A stretch of DNA of 64,000 nt from Candidatus Endonucleibacter sp. (ex Gigantidas childressi) (GCA_030674875.1 JASXSU010000003.1:62001-126000); one strand, 5' to 3'; positions 8,668-18,676 are shown, numbered from the stretch's first letter. The notes: generated from the letters alone by a model not told the origin. Translations and numbers: made by a program.

Positions 8668-9945
8668 TCATGCGCTTTGCTTCTTCTCAAACAAGCGCCG
8701 AAAAACAGGATATATATCATCTGGTGTTTTTATTTGTTGCATGGCAAAGCTATCTTTAAATGTTTCTGCGATAGTCTGATATTCTCGCCAGAGGTTCTGG
8801 TGAGCGCGGTCGGTAATTTCTACATAGGAAAAATACTGAACTTTAGGCATGATCTGTTCTGTAAGTATTTTCGTGCAAACGCTGGAGTCACCTTCCCAGT
8901 TATCACCATCTGACGCTTGCGCTACATAGATATTCCAATCCGTTGGGCTATATTTGTTATCGATTACATCTCTTGTCATTTCCAGAGCGCTGGAAACAAT
9001 TGTTCCGCCAGTTTCCCTGGAGTAAAAAAAGTCATCTTCGCTTACTTCCTTGGCGGCTGTATGATGGCGAATAAAAACAACCTCAATCTGTTTGTAGCTG
9101 CGTTGCAAAAAAAGGTACAGTAGTATAAAAAAGCGTTTTGCCATATCTTTAATTTCTTGAGTCATGGAGCCGGAGACATCCATAACGCAGAACATAACAG
9201 CCTTGTTGCTAGGTGATGGCACCCTAATAACATTATTATATTTTAGATCAAAATCATCAATAAAAGGTAGCCGCTTTAGCTTTACATTCAACGCTTTTAT
9301 CTGTTCCTGTAGTGCATAAGCCTTTTCTTTATCAGTATCCTCTGGGCTTACCTCCATTTCACGAAGTTCTTTCTTTAGCGCTCTGAGTTCACGGCGATTC
9401 CCACCAGACAAGGCTATTCGACGAGCATGAGCCGATCTTAGAGAACGAACGACGTTTAGGCGATCCGGAGAACCATCATTATTGTAACCAGCCTGCTTGA
9501 ACTGGAACTCTGTGGCATCCTGAAGCTGTTTTCTAACTAGGTTGGGGAGTTCTAGATTGTCAAACATGTACTCTAAAAACTCATCATGGCTAATCTGGAA
9601 AGAAAACTCGTCCATCCCATCGCCCTGATTACTAGCTTTGCCAGAGCCGCTACCATTACCGTTCCCGCCATTTGGTCGATTGATGCGATCCCCTTCGGTA
9701 AAGTCTTTGTTGCCTGGATGAACTTGCTTGTAGTGGCCACCCTGACCGTGTCTAAAAAAAGGCTCAGACAAATCTTTACGAGGAATGCTAACCTGGCTCC
9801 CAGATTCTATATCTGTTATTGATCGTTGATTGACGGCATCTGATACCGCTTTTTTGATATGTCTACGATACCTATCCATAAAGCGCTGGCGATTAACAGT
9901 ACTTTTGTTTTTACCGTTGAGGCGACGATCGATTACAATGCTCAT
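8668..9945 (-). CDS. yeaH: YeaH/YhbH family protein (UPF0229, DUF444)
   Basis: A 425-residue protein of the DUF444 family. The start [20 protein letters not shown] is diagnostic. The C-terminal half is von Willebrand A-like: [18 protein letters not shown] carries the DxSGS metal-site motif (around residue 255) and a TGGT motif follows ([12 protein letters not shown]). The middle holds a Gly/Asn/Ser-rich linker. YeaH is genetically tied to the kinase PrkA, whose gene ends 65 bp upstream on the same strand, so one transcript is likely. The third usual partner, SpoVR/YcgB, does not follow; only eroded DNA does. The molecular function is unknown, with roles in starvation and nitrogen stress known in E. 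coli. Confidence 0.93.
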   Translation of the reverse strand: MSIVIDRRLNGKNKSTVNRQRFMDRYRRHIKKAVSDAVNQRSITDIESGSQVSIPRKDLSEPFFRHGQGGHYKQVHPGNKDFTEGDRINRPNGGNGNGSGSGKASNQGDGMDEFSFQISHDEFLEYMFDNLELPNLVRKQLQDATEFQFKQAGYNNDGSPDRLNVVRSLRSAHARRIALSGGNRRELRALKKELREMEVSPEDTDKEKAYALQEQIKALNVKLKRLPFIDDFDLKYNNVIRVPSPSNKAVMFCVMDVSGSMTQEIKDMAKRFFILLYLFLQRSYKQIEVVFIRHHTAAKEVSEDDFFYSRETGGTIVSSALEMTRDVIDNKYSPTDWNIYVAQASDGDNWEGDSSVCTKILTEQIMPKVQYFSYVEITDRAHQNLWREYQTIAETFKDSFAMQQIKTPDDIYPVFRRLFEKKQSA

Positions 9946-10010
9946 TTATTTACTATCCCTGCATTGATGACCCAAAATAGAGGCGACTTTCTCACTTTCG
10001 TCGAAGAATA

Positions 10011-11933
10011 TTATTGTGATTTCCTCACCCTAATATACCACTCTGCAAGCAACCTTACTTGTTTTTTTGTATACCCACGCGCAATCATTCTTTTGGTGAA
10101 TTCGTTGTGCTTGCGCTTGTCCTCAGCTAACCCCTTAGCGTTGAATGAAATGACTGGGAGTAAATCCTCAGTATTTGAAAACATCTTTTTCTCTACAATA
10201 CTTCGCATTTTTTCATAACTCGACCAGTTAGGGTTTTTGCCTTTATTGCTGGCCTTTGTCCGCAAAACAAAGCTAACGACTTCGTTACGAAAGTCTTTGG
10301 GGTTGGCAATGTTAGCCGGTTTCTCTATTTTCTCTAGCTCCTCATTGATAGCCACTCTATCAAGAATATCACCTGTTTCCGGGTCTCGATATTCTTGATC
10401 CTGAATCCAGGCATCAGCATAGGTGAGATAATGATCAAAAATATTTTGGCCATATTCAGAGTAAGACTCTAGATATGCTGCCTGGATTTCTTTGCCCAAG
10501 AAGTCAATATACTTAGGAGAAAGAAACTCTTTTATATAGCGCAGGTATTGCTCATGGGTATCTTTAGGAAGTTGATGCTGCTCTATCTCTCTCTCAAGAA
10601 TATAGAAAAGATGCACGGGGTTGGCTGCAATTTCGGTTGGATCAAAATTGAAGACTTTTGATAGTATTTTAAAAGCAAAGCGAGTTGAAAGCCCTTGCAT
10701 CCCTTCGTCAACACCTGCTTCATCTTTATACGCTTGTTGCATTTTAGCGTTTGGATCTGTGTCCTTCAATTTTTCACCGTCGTATACCTTCATTTTGGCA
10801 TACTGGGTAGAGTTTTCGGACTTCTTGAGTCTCGAAAGCACAGAAAACCTAGCTAGTATTTCCAGAGTTTCTGGTGCACAAGGTGCTTTTTTCAGAGAAC
10901 TGTTTTCTAATAGTTTTTGATAGATCAATATTTCTTCTGTCACACGGGTGCAGTAAGGAACTTTGACAATGTTGACTCTATCAATAAAGGCTTCGTTAAT
11001 CGTGTTATTCCTGAAACTTTGCCACTCAGATTCATTTGAGTGCGCTAAAACGATCCCATTAAAAGGGATGGCACTCATCCCTTCGGTACTGTTATAGTTT
11101 CCCTCCTGCGTGGCCGTCAGCAGTGGGTGCAGTACCTTTACTGGAGCCTTAAACATTTCTACAAATTCCATGAGACCCTGGTTAGCTCTACAGAGTGAGC
11201 CGGAGAAGCTGTAGGCATCAGGATCGTCCTGCGAGTACTCTTCAAGTTGCCTAATATCTACTTTTCCTACCAAGCTAGATATATCTTGATTGTTTTCATC
11301 ACCAGGTTCTGTTTTTGCAATAGCTACTTGGTGAAGTATGTTGGGGTATATTTTTATTACTCTGAATTTGCTAATATCGCCCCCAAATTCATGGAGTCGC
11401 TTTACGGCCCAAGGTGATAATATAGAGCCTAAATAGCGCTCAGGAATACCGTAATCCTTTTGCAGTATTGCAGCATCCTTTTCCTGACTAAAAATCCCGA
11501 GTGGAGATTCAAACACTGGTGAACCTTTAATTGCGTAGAAAGGTGCGTGCTCCATAAGGCCTTTCATACGCTCTGCTAATGACGATTTTCCCCCTCCAAC
11601 AGGGCCAAGAAGGTAAAGTATTTGTTTCCTCTCTTCCAGGCCCTGAGCAGCATGTCGAAAATGAGCTACTACTTGTTCAATAGCATCTTCCATGCCATAA
11701 AGCCCTTCAAACGCAGGGTAATGTTTTATGAGTCTATTAGAAAATATACGACTGAGACGTGGGTCGCACGATGTATCTACATATTCTGGCTCGCCTATTG
11801 TCTTCAGCATTCGCTCTGCTGCGCTGGCATAGGCAAGAGGGTCTTTTTTGCAAAGATTCAAGTACTCCTGAATAGAAAGTTCTTTCTCCTTTTTAGACTG
11901 ATAGCGCTGTTGATAACTGTTAAAAATATCCAT
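10011..11933 (-). CDS. prkA: PrkA-type serine protein kinase (YeaG)
   Basis: 640 residues, the full length of the PrkA/YeaG family. The N-terminal AAA-like domain has a Walker A loop (LLGPVGGGKSSLAERM, around residue 110) and the characteristic flank MEDAIEQVVAHFRHAAQGLE. The C-terminal half is the kinase-like PrkA domain (ETGDILDRVAINEELEKIEK, then NPKDFRNEVVSFVLR). PrkA proteins are cytoplasmic stress-linked kinases or AAA proteases. The gene leads a two-gene unit with yeaH. The start at 11933 is preceded by GGTAAG. Confidence 0.95.
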   Translation of the reverse strand: MDIFNSYQQRYQSKKEKELSIQEYLNLCKKDPLAYASAAERMLKTIGEPEYVDTSCDPRLSRIFSNRLIKHYPAFEGLYGMEDAIEQVVAHFRHAAQGLEERKQILYLLGPVGGGKSSLAERMKGLMEHAPFYAIKGSPVFESPLGIFSQEKDAAILQKDYGIPERYLGSILSPWAVKRLHEFGGDISKFRVIKIYPNILHQVAIAKTEPGDENNQDISSLVGKVDIRQLEEYSQDDPDAYSFSGSLCRANQGLMEFVEMFKAPVKVLHPLLTATQEGNYNSTEGMSAIPFNGIVLAHSNESEWQSFRNNTINEAFIDRVNIVKVPYCTRVTEEILIYQKLLENSSLKKAPCAPETLEILARFSVLSRLKKSENSTQYAKMKVYDGEKLKDTDPNAKMQQAYKDEAGVDEGMQGLSTRFAFKILSKVFNFDPTEIAANPVHLFYILEREIEQHQLPKDTHEQYLRYIKEFLSPKYIDFLGKEIQAAYLESYSEYGQNIFDHYLTYADAWIQDQEYRDPETGDILDRVAINEELEKIEKPANIANPKDFRNEVVSFVLRTKASNKGKNPNWSSYEKMRSIVEKKMFSNTEDLLPVISFNAKGLAEDKRKHNEFTKRMIARGYTKKQVRLLAEWYIRVRKSQ

Positions 11934-12162
11934 GTGTTACTTACCCTATCTGATGACGCCTGAGGAACCTTATAATACCGCTATCCGCAGAGCCAGATTC
12001 TTGGCTGCCGCCTGTTTCCCGTTAATCCGAGACTGCTGAATGAGCGCCTAGTACACGAAGAAACGATCAGAATTCTACGCTGAACAGGTGATGCTATCGA
12101 TGATATAAATCAGAAACTGGGACTTAGAGCTCAGAACTTAGTTAATATATTACGAATGTGGC

Positions 12163-12290
12163 TATACCAGTCGCCTCTGAAGTTGATGCTTTGTTGTCAG
12201 AGATCGATCACCACAGTCGCTTAGTATGCCTAAGCTTCTGTGTTTTCGATTACCTGTCGTCGTGTAGCAACTCTAAATCCTTTGGATATA
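12163..12290. repeat. ERIC-like element, full length but diverged
   Basis: 128 bp from TATACCAGTCGCCTCTGAAG to CTAAATCCTTTGGATATA. Both arms match the 7401 copy in reverse orientation. The centre (GCTTAGTATGCCTAAGC) is a different short palindrome from the usual ACTACTCGTAGG. No gene is recognisable in 11934-12502. Confidence 0.7.
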
Positions 12291-12502
12291 AAATCTAGTT
12301 TTTGTCAGTTTATGTCGTCTCTACCCAGACCTAAATCAAAGACACCTCTAGATATTTACTGCTACTCTCTAGTCCTGATGTCAGGTGCTACCTATTGAAT
12401 AGAGCCTGCATATCACCATAGCTATGGCACAAGATGCTGCACTTCATATCATAGTATAATAATGTGGATTTTTAAGGCTTTCTGCAACCATTGAGTTGTT
12501 TT

Positions 12503-13585
12503 TTAGGTGCTTTCAAGGCTATCGATCATTTCTTTAAAAAAGCGGGTTGCCTCGCCTCCCGTAGCTGCTCTATGATCAAAAGACAAAGACAGGGGTAATA
12601 CTCTATGACATTCAGGTGATTTTTTTATACTAACAACCACGTCTTTTAGCCTTCCTACTCCGATAATGCAAACTGATGGAGGAACAATTATAGGGGTCGC
12701 ATAGGTGCCCGCAAATACACCAAAATTGCTTAATGTTATTGATGCTCCCTGAAGTTCATTGCGTGATATTGAACGATTATTAACTTCCTCACGGAGTGTG
12801 TTGATTTTTAGCCTTAGTGCGTTAGCATCCAGTGCCTGTACTGAACTAATTACTGGAACAAATAGGCCCTCAGCGCTATCAATAGCCAAGCCAAGATTGA
12901 CAGAGCTATGAAGCTCACGACTCATTGTTGCACCATCAAACCATGCATTTAGTGCTGGCTCTGTTTTGCAGGCTAACACAATAGCCTGAATCAATCGGAC
13001 GGTAATATCTTCTTTCCCATCCCAGTGATGAATGTCCGCATCTCCAAATAGGGTAACAGGAGCAACTTCAGCATGGGACGTAGACATAATTCTAGCCATA
13101 TGCCTACGTGCACCCTTGATCGGAGATGGGTGTTTAAGTGGGTAATGTCCAGTAGGACTCTGAGCCTGTCTAGAGTTTGTTTGCTCTAAATTCACTTTAT
13201 ATTTTTCTGCTAACGAAGCTAATCCTGATGCAGATAATGGATTGTTTTTTAACTTGGTACTAGGGGCCGCACCAATCATAAACGCGTCATCAATCACCGC
13301 ATCGGTTTTTTCCTGGGCCAGCTCACCTACGACAGTGCCCACATCATTGTTGTTAGAAACAAACTCTACCAAGGGTGCGCCCGTAAGAACCGTATCACCG
13401 GGTTGACTGCAGAGAGATTTAATAGTAGCTGTCACAGGTGATGGTACTTCTACTACTGCTTTAGCCGTTTCAACCGATACAATGATTTGATCTTCTTTTA
13501 CCTCATCACCTTCATTTACGTGCCATTTAACAATATCAGCTTCTGGTATACCTTCACCTAAATCTGGCAAATAGAAAAACTTCAT
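12503..13585 (-). CDS. bkdB: Branched-chain 2-oxoacid dehydrogenase E2 (dihydrolipoamide acyltransferase)
   Basis: 360 residues. The N-terminal lipoyl domain carries the lipoylated lysine in VSVETAKAVVEVPSPV (about K43). The C-terminal catalytic domain includes RRHMARIMSTSHAEVAPVTL and the active-site segment LSFDHRAATGGEATRF; the catalytic histidine is present, and the DG of the classical HxxxDG is TG, as in some known 2-oxoacid E2 subgroups. The linker domain (LSASGLASLAEKYKVNLEQ) looks like only the first helix of the peripheral subunit-binding domain, which explains the short length (family about 400-430). It is the last gene of the leucine dehydrogenase-E1-E2 series and is separated from E1-beta by about 490 bp holding two ERIC-like elements. 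Confidence 0.88.
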   Translation of the reverse strand: MKFFYLPDLGEGIPEADIVKWHVNEGDEVKEDQIIVSVETAKAVVEVPSPVTATIKSLCSQPGDTVLTGAPLVEFVSNNNDVGTVVGELAQEKTDAVIDDAFMIGAAPSTKLKNNPLSASGLASLAEKYKVNLEQTNSRQAQSPTGHYPLKHPSPIKGARRHMARIMSTSHAEVAPVTLFGDADIHHWDGKEDITVRLIQAIVLACKTEPALNAWFDGATMSRELHSSVNLGLAIDSAEGLFVPVISSVQALDANALRLKINTLREEVNNRSISRNELQGASITLSNFGVFAGTYATPIIVPPSVCIIGVGRLKDVVVSIKKSPECHRVLPLSLSFDHRAATGGEATRFFKEMIDSLEST

Positions 13586-13676
13586 GGCAATTCTCCCGAG
13601 TAGCAGGGTGATCTATCCGTAGAAGGAAAGGCCCTCTCTTAAAATATATTAAAAGCACTGCTTTTATGACTATGCC

Positions 13677-13790
13677 GATACCCTTGAAGATGTTGGGTTG
13701 TTTACGGTTCTCACTCATAACCACCACCTCCTCATAGGCTTATATGGTCTTAGCTCGTCTGCCGCCTGCCCGCAACTTCAATGATGGCTC
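13677..13790. repeat. ERIC-like element (degenerate)
   Basis: GATACCCTTGAAGATGTTGG at the left, then GGTTCTCACTCATAACC with CACCTCCTCATAGGCTTATA in the centre and GCCGCCTGCCCGCAACTTCA at the right. It lies between the E1-beta and E2 genes. Confidence 0.65.
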
Positions 13791-13811
13791 GTGTGTCTCT
13801 TATTATTTGTG

Positions 13812-13938
13812 TATACCCAAAGCATTTCAACTTGCTACTAGGCAGCAAGTAAGCTAAGCCAGTGAGCCTACGAGTAGTACGTGGTCGGGGTGAGCGAACG
13901 CAGCCAACAACGTAGCAACTTGAAAGGCGACGGGTATA
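13812..13938. repeat. ERIC-like element, full length
   Basis: 127 bp from TATACCCAAAGCATTTCAAC to TTGAAAGGCGACGGGTATA, nearly identical to the copy at 7401. It is the second element in the E1-beta/E2 gap. Confidence 0.9.
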
Positions 13939-14071
13939 AAAGACTCCTGTTCACGTGTTTTTGATTGGGGTAAAGGCGTGCGAGAAGGTGATGACTTATG
14001 CTTCTCCTCAGCACTTGGTTTTAAACGTTATACTGTTCTTCTAGCTGCATCACCTAGCACTGCATGAGTCT

Positions 14072-15055
14072 TCATTTATAAGCTAAGGTTTTAACTGATT
14101 CTTTCACGATATTTTCTGTTGTTGGGATAAAGTGATTCTCCATACGATAATAAGGGACTGTGATATCAGAGCCCGTAACACGTTGAACTGGTGCCTTTAG
14201 ATCGTGAAAAGCTCTTTCATTTAAGAGCGCAGAGATTTCTGCTCCGACACCAAAGCTTTTGCATGCTTCATGAACAATTACACATCGACCTGTTTTACGA
14301 ACAGATGCCAAGATTGTATCCGTATCCAAAGGCTTTATTGTCGCAACGTCAATAATTTCTGCGGATATACCGTGCTCTTCCAGAATTCGCCCTGCTTCCT
14401 GAGTTTCACGTACTGATGCTCCCCAGCTAATTAACGTAATATCCTGGCCTTCCTTCAGAGTAAAACATGTATCCAAAGGTAAAGGTGTTCCAGTGTCGTT
14501 TACATGGTGTTTAACGACACGATAAATGCGTTTTGGCTCTAGGAAAATGACGGGGTCAGGATCGTTAATTGAGGCTAGAAGCAATCCATAGGCTCTCGCC
14601 GGTGATGATGGGATCACAACTCTCAGTCCTGGTATATGTGCAAATAATGCCTCGGTGCTTTCTGAGTGATGCTCCGGTGCACGGATTCCTCCACCAAAAG
14701 GTGCTCGTAAAACCATAGGGCAAGTTAGCCGTCCCCTAGTTCTATTTCTTAGTCTTGCCGCATGACAAATAAGTTGTTCCATAGCAGGGAATATAAACCC
14801 CATGAACTGGATCTCCGCAATTGGCTTTAGTCCTTGAGAAGCTAAACCGATGGAAACACCGGCAATCATTGCCTCTGCTAGAGGAGTATCCATAACGCGT
14901 TTCAAGCCATATTTTTCCCTTAGCCCTAAAGTTGCACGAAACACGCCGCCATTAATTCCTATATCTTCACCCAGCAGTACTATATTTGGATCTTGTTTCA
15001 TTGCATGATCTAGCGCTAGATTGACAGCTTCCACCATAGTAATGCGATCGGTCAT
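14072..15055 (-). CDS. bkdA2: Branched-chain 2-oxoacid dehydrogenase E1 beta subunit
   Basis: 327 residues, the normal E1-beta length. The start MTDRITMVEAVNLALDHAMK, the LGEDIGINGGVFRATLGL segment and DTPLAEAMIAGVSIGLA are typical of the transketolase-like E1-beta fold. RAPFGGGIRAPEHHSES follows, with the histidines used at the active site. With E1-alpha it performs thiamine-diphosphate-dependent decarboxylation of branched 2-oxoacids. It starts 11 bp after E1-alpha, with GAGG before the ATG. Confidence 0.93.
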   Translation of the reverse strand: MTDRITMVEAVNLALDHAMKQDPNIVLLGEDIGINGGVFRATLGLREKYGLKRVMDTPLAEAMIAGVSIGLASQGLKPIAEIQFMGFIFPAMEQLICHAARLRNRTRGRLTCPMVLRAPFGGGIRAPEHHSESTEALFAHIPGLRVVIPSSPARAYGLLLASINDPDPVIFLEPKRIYRVVKHHVNDTGTPLPLDTCFTLKEGQDITLISWGASVRETQEAGRILEEHGISAEIIDVATIKPLDTDTILASVRKTGRCVIVHEACKSFGVGAEISALLNERAFHDLKAPVQRVTGSDITVPYYRMENHFIPTTENIVKESVKTLAYK

Positions 15056-15066
15056 GAAATAAGCCT

Positions 15067-16143
15067 CTATTTGTCTGGTGTCGCTAGTTCAGTAGCATGA
15101 TCTTTTTGTCGAGCAAGTTCTTTAGGCATGTTAGCGTACTGGTAGTCGAAAATATCAGAAATCTTTGGCAAGGGTGTACTCATATAGGTTTTAACTGACT
15201 CTTGGACAATAAGCTCCGCTTCTTTTTTTAGCTCCCGCTCCTGTTGCCCGCTCCATAAACCGCGATGATAGAGAAAATCTCTTAAACGTTTAATGGGTTC
15301 CTTTTGCCAAGCCAATTTAAGTTCCTCACTATCGCGATAGCGGGTAGCGTCATCAGCAGTAGTATGGTCTGATAGGCGATAGGTTATGGCCTCTATAACC
15401 GTGGCCCCCTTCCTGTTCCGCGCTTTGGCAATAGCGTCACTCATAACTTCATGGAGTGCAATAACATCGTTGCCATCAACTTGGATAGAAGGTAATCCCG
15501 CTGCAGCTCCTTTTTGTGCAAGTGTTGGTGCACCGGACTGTATGGTTCTTGAAACAGAAATAGCCCATTGATTGTTATTAATAACGAACACAACGGGTAA
15601 CTGCCATGCACCAGCAAGATTAAGAGCTTCGGGGAAATCTCCCTTTGACGTTGCCCCGTCGCCTAGTACGCACAAAGAAACCCGTGGCTCATTTCGAATT
15701 TTGAATGCAGTGGCGACACCTGCCGCATGAGTAGCTTGGGTTGCTATGGGGACACAATTAGGAAAGTCTTGGCCCCACTCAGCACCGGCACTGCCTCGCT
15801 CATCACCTCCCCAGTATAAATAAACATCACTAAGTGGTATGCCTCGGCCAATAAGTCCGGGGAGGTCACGATAATATGGGATTAACACATCATCTTTTTT
15901 CAATAGAGAAGAATAAACTGTGCTGATAGCTTCCTGGCCAAGGCTAGAGGGATAAGTGCCCATTTTACCTGTTCTTTGCAGGGCTATGGCTTTCTGATCA
16001 CCATGACGAGCAATAACCATGGATCTATAGTAATTGGTTAAAATATCGCTATCTTCTGTCCATGCAGGAAGATGTTGTAGTGCTTCTCCATATTCATCAA
16101 GAAATTGAATAAATGGAATATTTATAGCTCCAGAATGAGGCAT
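15067..16143 (-). CDS. bkdA1: Branched-chain 2-oxoacid dehydrogenase E1 alpha subunit
   Basis: 358 residues. The thiamine-diphosphate motif is GDGATSKGDFPEALNLAG ending in NNNQWAIS (around residues 165-195), the GDG-to-NN spacing typical of E1-alpha. The preceding THAAGVATAFKI and the SDHTTADDATRYR loop (the regulated phospholoop position in mitochondrial enzymes) are also present. It starts about 50 bp after leucine dehydrogenase with a GGAGAAAGG ribosome-binding site. Pyruvate as substrate cannot be excluded from sequence, but the leucine dehydrogenase partner favours branched-chain acids. No E3 gene is in the window. Confidence 0.92.
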   Translation of the reverse strand: MPHSGAINIPFIQFLDEYGEALQHLPAWTEDSDILTNYYRSMVIARHGDQKAIALQRTGKMGTYPSSLGQEAISTVYSSLLKKDDVLIPYYRDLPGLIGRGIPLSDVYLYWGGDERGSAGAEWGQDFPNCVPIATQATHAAGVATAFKIRNEPRVSLCVLGDGATSKGDFPEALNLAGAWQLPVVFVINNNQWAISVSRTIQSGAPTLAQKGAAAGLPSIQVDGNDVIALHEVMSDAIAKARNRKGATVIEAITYRLSDHTTADDATRYRDSEELKLAWQKEPIKRLRDFLYHRGLWSGQQERELKKEAELIVQESVKTYMSTPLPKISDIFDYQYANMPKELARQKDHATELATPDK

Positions 16144-16194
16144 GACCTTTCTCCATGGCAGGTGCTTGTCTGCGAGTGGTAGTTGTGCTGACAG

Positions 16195-17244
16195 TCAGGC
16201 GCTAGCTAGTTCTGTATGTTTATTGCCAAAAAGAATGTTTTCTGCCATTCGGTCAGCGATAACACTGCCAGACTCTTTGATTTGCTGTTCTTTTCTGAAA
16301 ATATTTAATAGGGTGTGGTGAATCCCGTCCAAGTGACTGTTTAGCTTATTGATACTAAATCCTTGATAGGTCATCGCCGCAAAGATCAGCCCGCCAGCAT
16401 TAATAAGATAATCAGGGGCGTAGAGTATATCTTCCTGTAGTAATAATTCACCACACTTGGGTGTCAGTAGCTGGTTGTTAGCTGATCCAGCTACGGCTCG
16501 GCATCGAAGCTCGGTTATGGATTGTTCATTGAGTATGCCGCCTAAGCCACAAGGGCTAAAAATATCGCACTCTGTTTTATGAATCTGATCCGTAGCAACT
16601 CCTGTTGCAGAAAATTTTTCTACACACTTATTAACTTTGTTTTTATCTAGGTCAGATACAAAAAGCTTTACTCCCTCAGTATGTAAAAGCTCGCATAGCG
16701 CATATCCTACGTTGCCTAATCCTTGAACAGCAACGCGCATTCCTGACAGATGTTCATTGAAATCTGGGCATGCTTTCAGGCAAGCTTGTATGCCCAAGAA
16801 TACGCCTTTGGCCGTATAAGGAGCAGGGTTTCCATCCGAAGATGTACAAGTTACATAAGAGCTTTGAGTAGCAATGTTATCCATATCATTGGTAGTTGCA
16901 CCACTATCCATAGCCGTGATGTAACGACCATTTAATTCTTCTGTAAAACGACCAAATGCTTTAAATGTTTTTTCTCTGTTATATTCATGGGCAGGCTCAA
17001 GAATAACAGCCTTGCCGCCTCCCAAATCAAGACCAGCTAAAGCTGCCTTATAGCTCATTCCTTTTGCTAATCGAAGAACGTCGGCAATTGCTGAATCAAT
17101 AGAGCTATAAGGAATAATGCGGCAACCTCCTAGAGCAGGCCCCCTAGAGGTGTTATGGATGGCAATAATTGATTTAAGCCCGCTATCTTTATCATATTTG
17201 AAATGTACATCAGTAACTTGATCCTCTGTCATCTGTTTGAACAT
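16195..17244 (-). CDS. ldh: Leucine dehydrogenase (Glu/Leu/Phe/Val dehydrogenase family)
   Basis: 349 residues. The substrate-binding part has GPALGGCRI and MSYKAALAGLDLGGGKAVI with the conserved catalytic lysines. The NAD-binding part has GLGNVGYALCELLHTEGVKL. The length and the GGCR/LGGGKAVI signatures match short-form leucine dehydrogenases rather than glutamate dehydrogenases. It converts leucine, valine or isoleucine to the 2-oxoacid with NAD+ and supplies the E1/E2 complex encoded just downstream. The ATG at 17244 follows GGAGAAG. It is the first gene of the likely four-gene operon. Confidence 0.93.
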   Translation of the reverse strand: MFKQMTEDQVTDVHFKYDKDSGLKSIIAIHNTSRGPALGGCRIIPYSSIDSAIADVLRLAKGMSYKAALAGLDLGGGKAVILEPAHEYNREKTFKAFGRFTEELNGRYITAMDSGATTNDMDNIATQSSYVTCTSSDGNPAPYTAKGVFLGIQACLKACPDFNEHLSGMRVAVQGLGNVGYALCELLHTEGVKLFVSDLDKNKVNKCVEKFSATGVATDQIHKTECDIFSPCGLGGILNEQSITELRCRAVAGSANNQLLTPKCGELLLQEDILYAPDYLINAGGLIFAAMTYQGFSINKLNSHLDGIHHTLLNIFRKEQQIKESGSVIADRMAENILFGNKHTELASA

Positions 17245-17538
17245 GCCTACTTCTCCAAATTTTTAGAGCACCTAGCTCCACTATGTGTACTTGCGTACTG
17301 ATGATTAAAACACCGAGAATAGGTAAAGGCGTTCGGCATTTTTCAGTTATACATCTACTGTCGTGTTGCTTTTGTCTTGTAAGAGGGAAGAAAGTTATCT
17401 CCTGTGTTAGTAATCAGAGGCATTTGAAAATACCATCTAAATGATACAATTGCACTAATCAGGAATGTGAAGCGAAAAGATAATACGTGCAATCAGAAAA
17501 ATCAAATACAATACAGAGTCAAGCATGAGGTTAATTAT

Positions 17539-17796
17539 TTATACTGTTGCTTGTGAAGTTGCTACTTTGTTGTCACGTTTGCTCGTCAGTTAGCATTCCT
17601 AAGCTTCTGTGGTCTCGCACATGTGCTGCTGCGTAGTTATAGGTCATATTGTTATGGTTAGTCAGCTGGACATATCAAACAGGAATACACCAATTACCAT
17701 AGAAGGTAGAGTGAGCGACAGCTCTAATTCACCTCAATCACCTTCTATTCGTAGGCTCATGGGGCTGAGCTTGTTTGTCGTTTACCCCAGATAGTT
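17539..17796. repeat. Two degenerate ERIC-like elements
   Basis: About 17539-17640 is the variant with TGAAGTTGCTACTTTGTTGT and the centre TTAGCATTCCTAAGC, like 12163 and 7939. About 17683-17796 is the common form with CACCTCAATCACCTTCTATT followed by CGTAGGCTCATGGGGC. The rest of 17245-17942 carries no gene that I can support. Confidence 0.55.
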
Positions 17797-17942
17797 ATTT
17801 GTTGCTAGAGTGCTGTGTCTAACGAAATAATAACAAATGTAGGTGTTCTGGCTTCACTCATTATGGAAGCAATGATTGGTAGCTGCTAGAATCCTGATAG
17901 GTTTCTGGATAAGTGGACGTAATAAAGATGAGAGGATGTAGA

Positions 17943-18623
17943 GTGGAAAAATTACTAGCTGTATTACTATTAATTGCTGTGTTATCTGGGTGTAGTTCTA
18001 TGCCTGAGAATAAAGCTGCTGTGGTTCCGTTTGATGACAAAGGTTTTCCGCAGGAGACTATGCAGGGCCGAGTGGTTTACATGCAGTGCGTAGGAGGTTA
18101 TGAGTTTCCGGCACAAATTCAAAGAGATGAGGCCTGGCTACTTTTTCCTGAAGGGGCGAAGCGGTTAGTGCCGAAAAAAATATCAACCGGGACTTTATAC
18201 TCTAATGGTGAGTATAATTTCTGGATTACTAGGGAGCAAGCTACCCTTGAGGTCCTAGATCAGCCCATTTTACAGTGTCGAAATAATCAAAATAAAGCTG
18301 TCTGGGAAGAGTCTAGGCTTCGAGGTGCTGATTTTCGAGCGGTGGGGCATAATCCTGATTGGTATCTTGAGTTGAGCCTTGAAGGTAATACTGTATTTGT
18401 AGGGGATGCGGGATCTACCAGAATACTATTTAAAACCTCCATCCCTGTGGTTGATGCGGAAAAGAAGACATCTACATATCAAATGAATAATGGTAACAGT
18501 AAAATAACGATCGTGATTAAAGGAGAAAGCTGTGTTGTGCCAACAACAGGTGAGCTTTTTGATACAAAGGTTACACTTTACCTTGAAGGAAAGCAGATGA
18601 ATGGATGCGGACGTGCGCTATAG
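17943..18623 (+). CDS. Lipoprotein with MliC-like and COG3650-like regions
   Basis: I place the start at the GTG at 17943 because AGAGG lies 7 bp upstream and the product then begins with a compact lipoprotein signal (MEKLLAVLLLIAVLSGC, lipobox LSGC). In-frame ATGs at 17913 and 17928 are alternatives. The first half after the signal (VVYMQCVGGYEFPAQIQRDE, then GAKRLVPKKISTGTLYSN) resembles the MliC/PliC fold that inhibits c-type lysozyme. The second half (GADFRAVGHNPDWYLELSLE) resembles the COG3650 family of uncharacterised envelope proteins. If correct, it is an outer-membrane or periplasmic lipoprotein with possible protection against host lysozyme. It has no operon partner. Confidence 0.75.
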   Translation: MEKLLAVLLLIAVLSGCSSMPENKAAVVPFDDKGFPQETMQGRVVYMQCVGGYEFPAQIQRDEAWLLFPEGAKRLVPKKISTGTLYSNGEYNFWITREQATLEVLDQPILQCRNNQNKAVWEESRLRGADFRAVGHNPDWYLELSLEGNTVFVGDAGSTRILFKTSIPVVDAEKKTSTYQMNNGNSKITIVIKGESCVVPTTGELFDTKVTLYLEGKQMNGCGRAL

Positions 18624-18639
18624 TCGTGCCTTTTGAAGG

Positions 18640-18676
18640 GGGCAGCAACCTCACCCCTTAAATGGTGACGGGTATA
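18640..18676. repeat. ERIC-like element, right-end fragment
   Basis: AGCAACCTCACCCCTTAAAT followed by GGTGACGGGTATA matches one terminus of the family; the other arm is absent. Confidence 0.5.
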
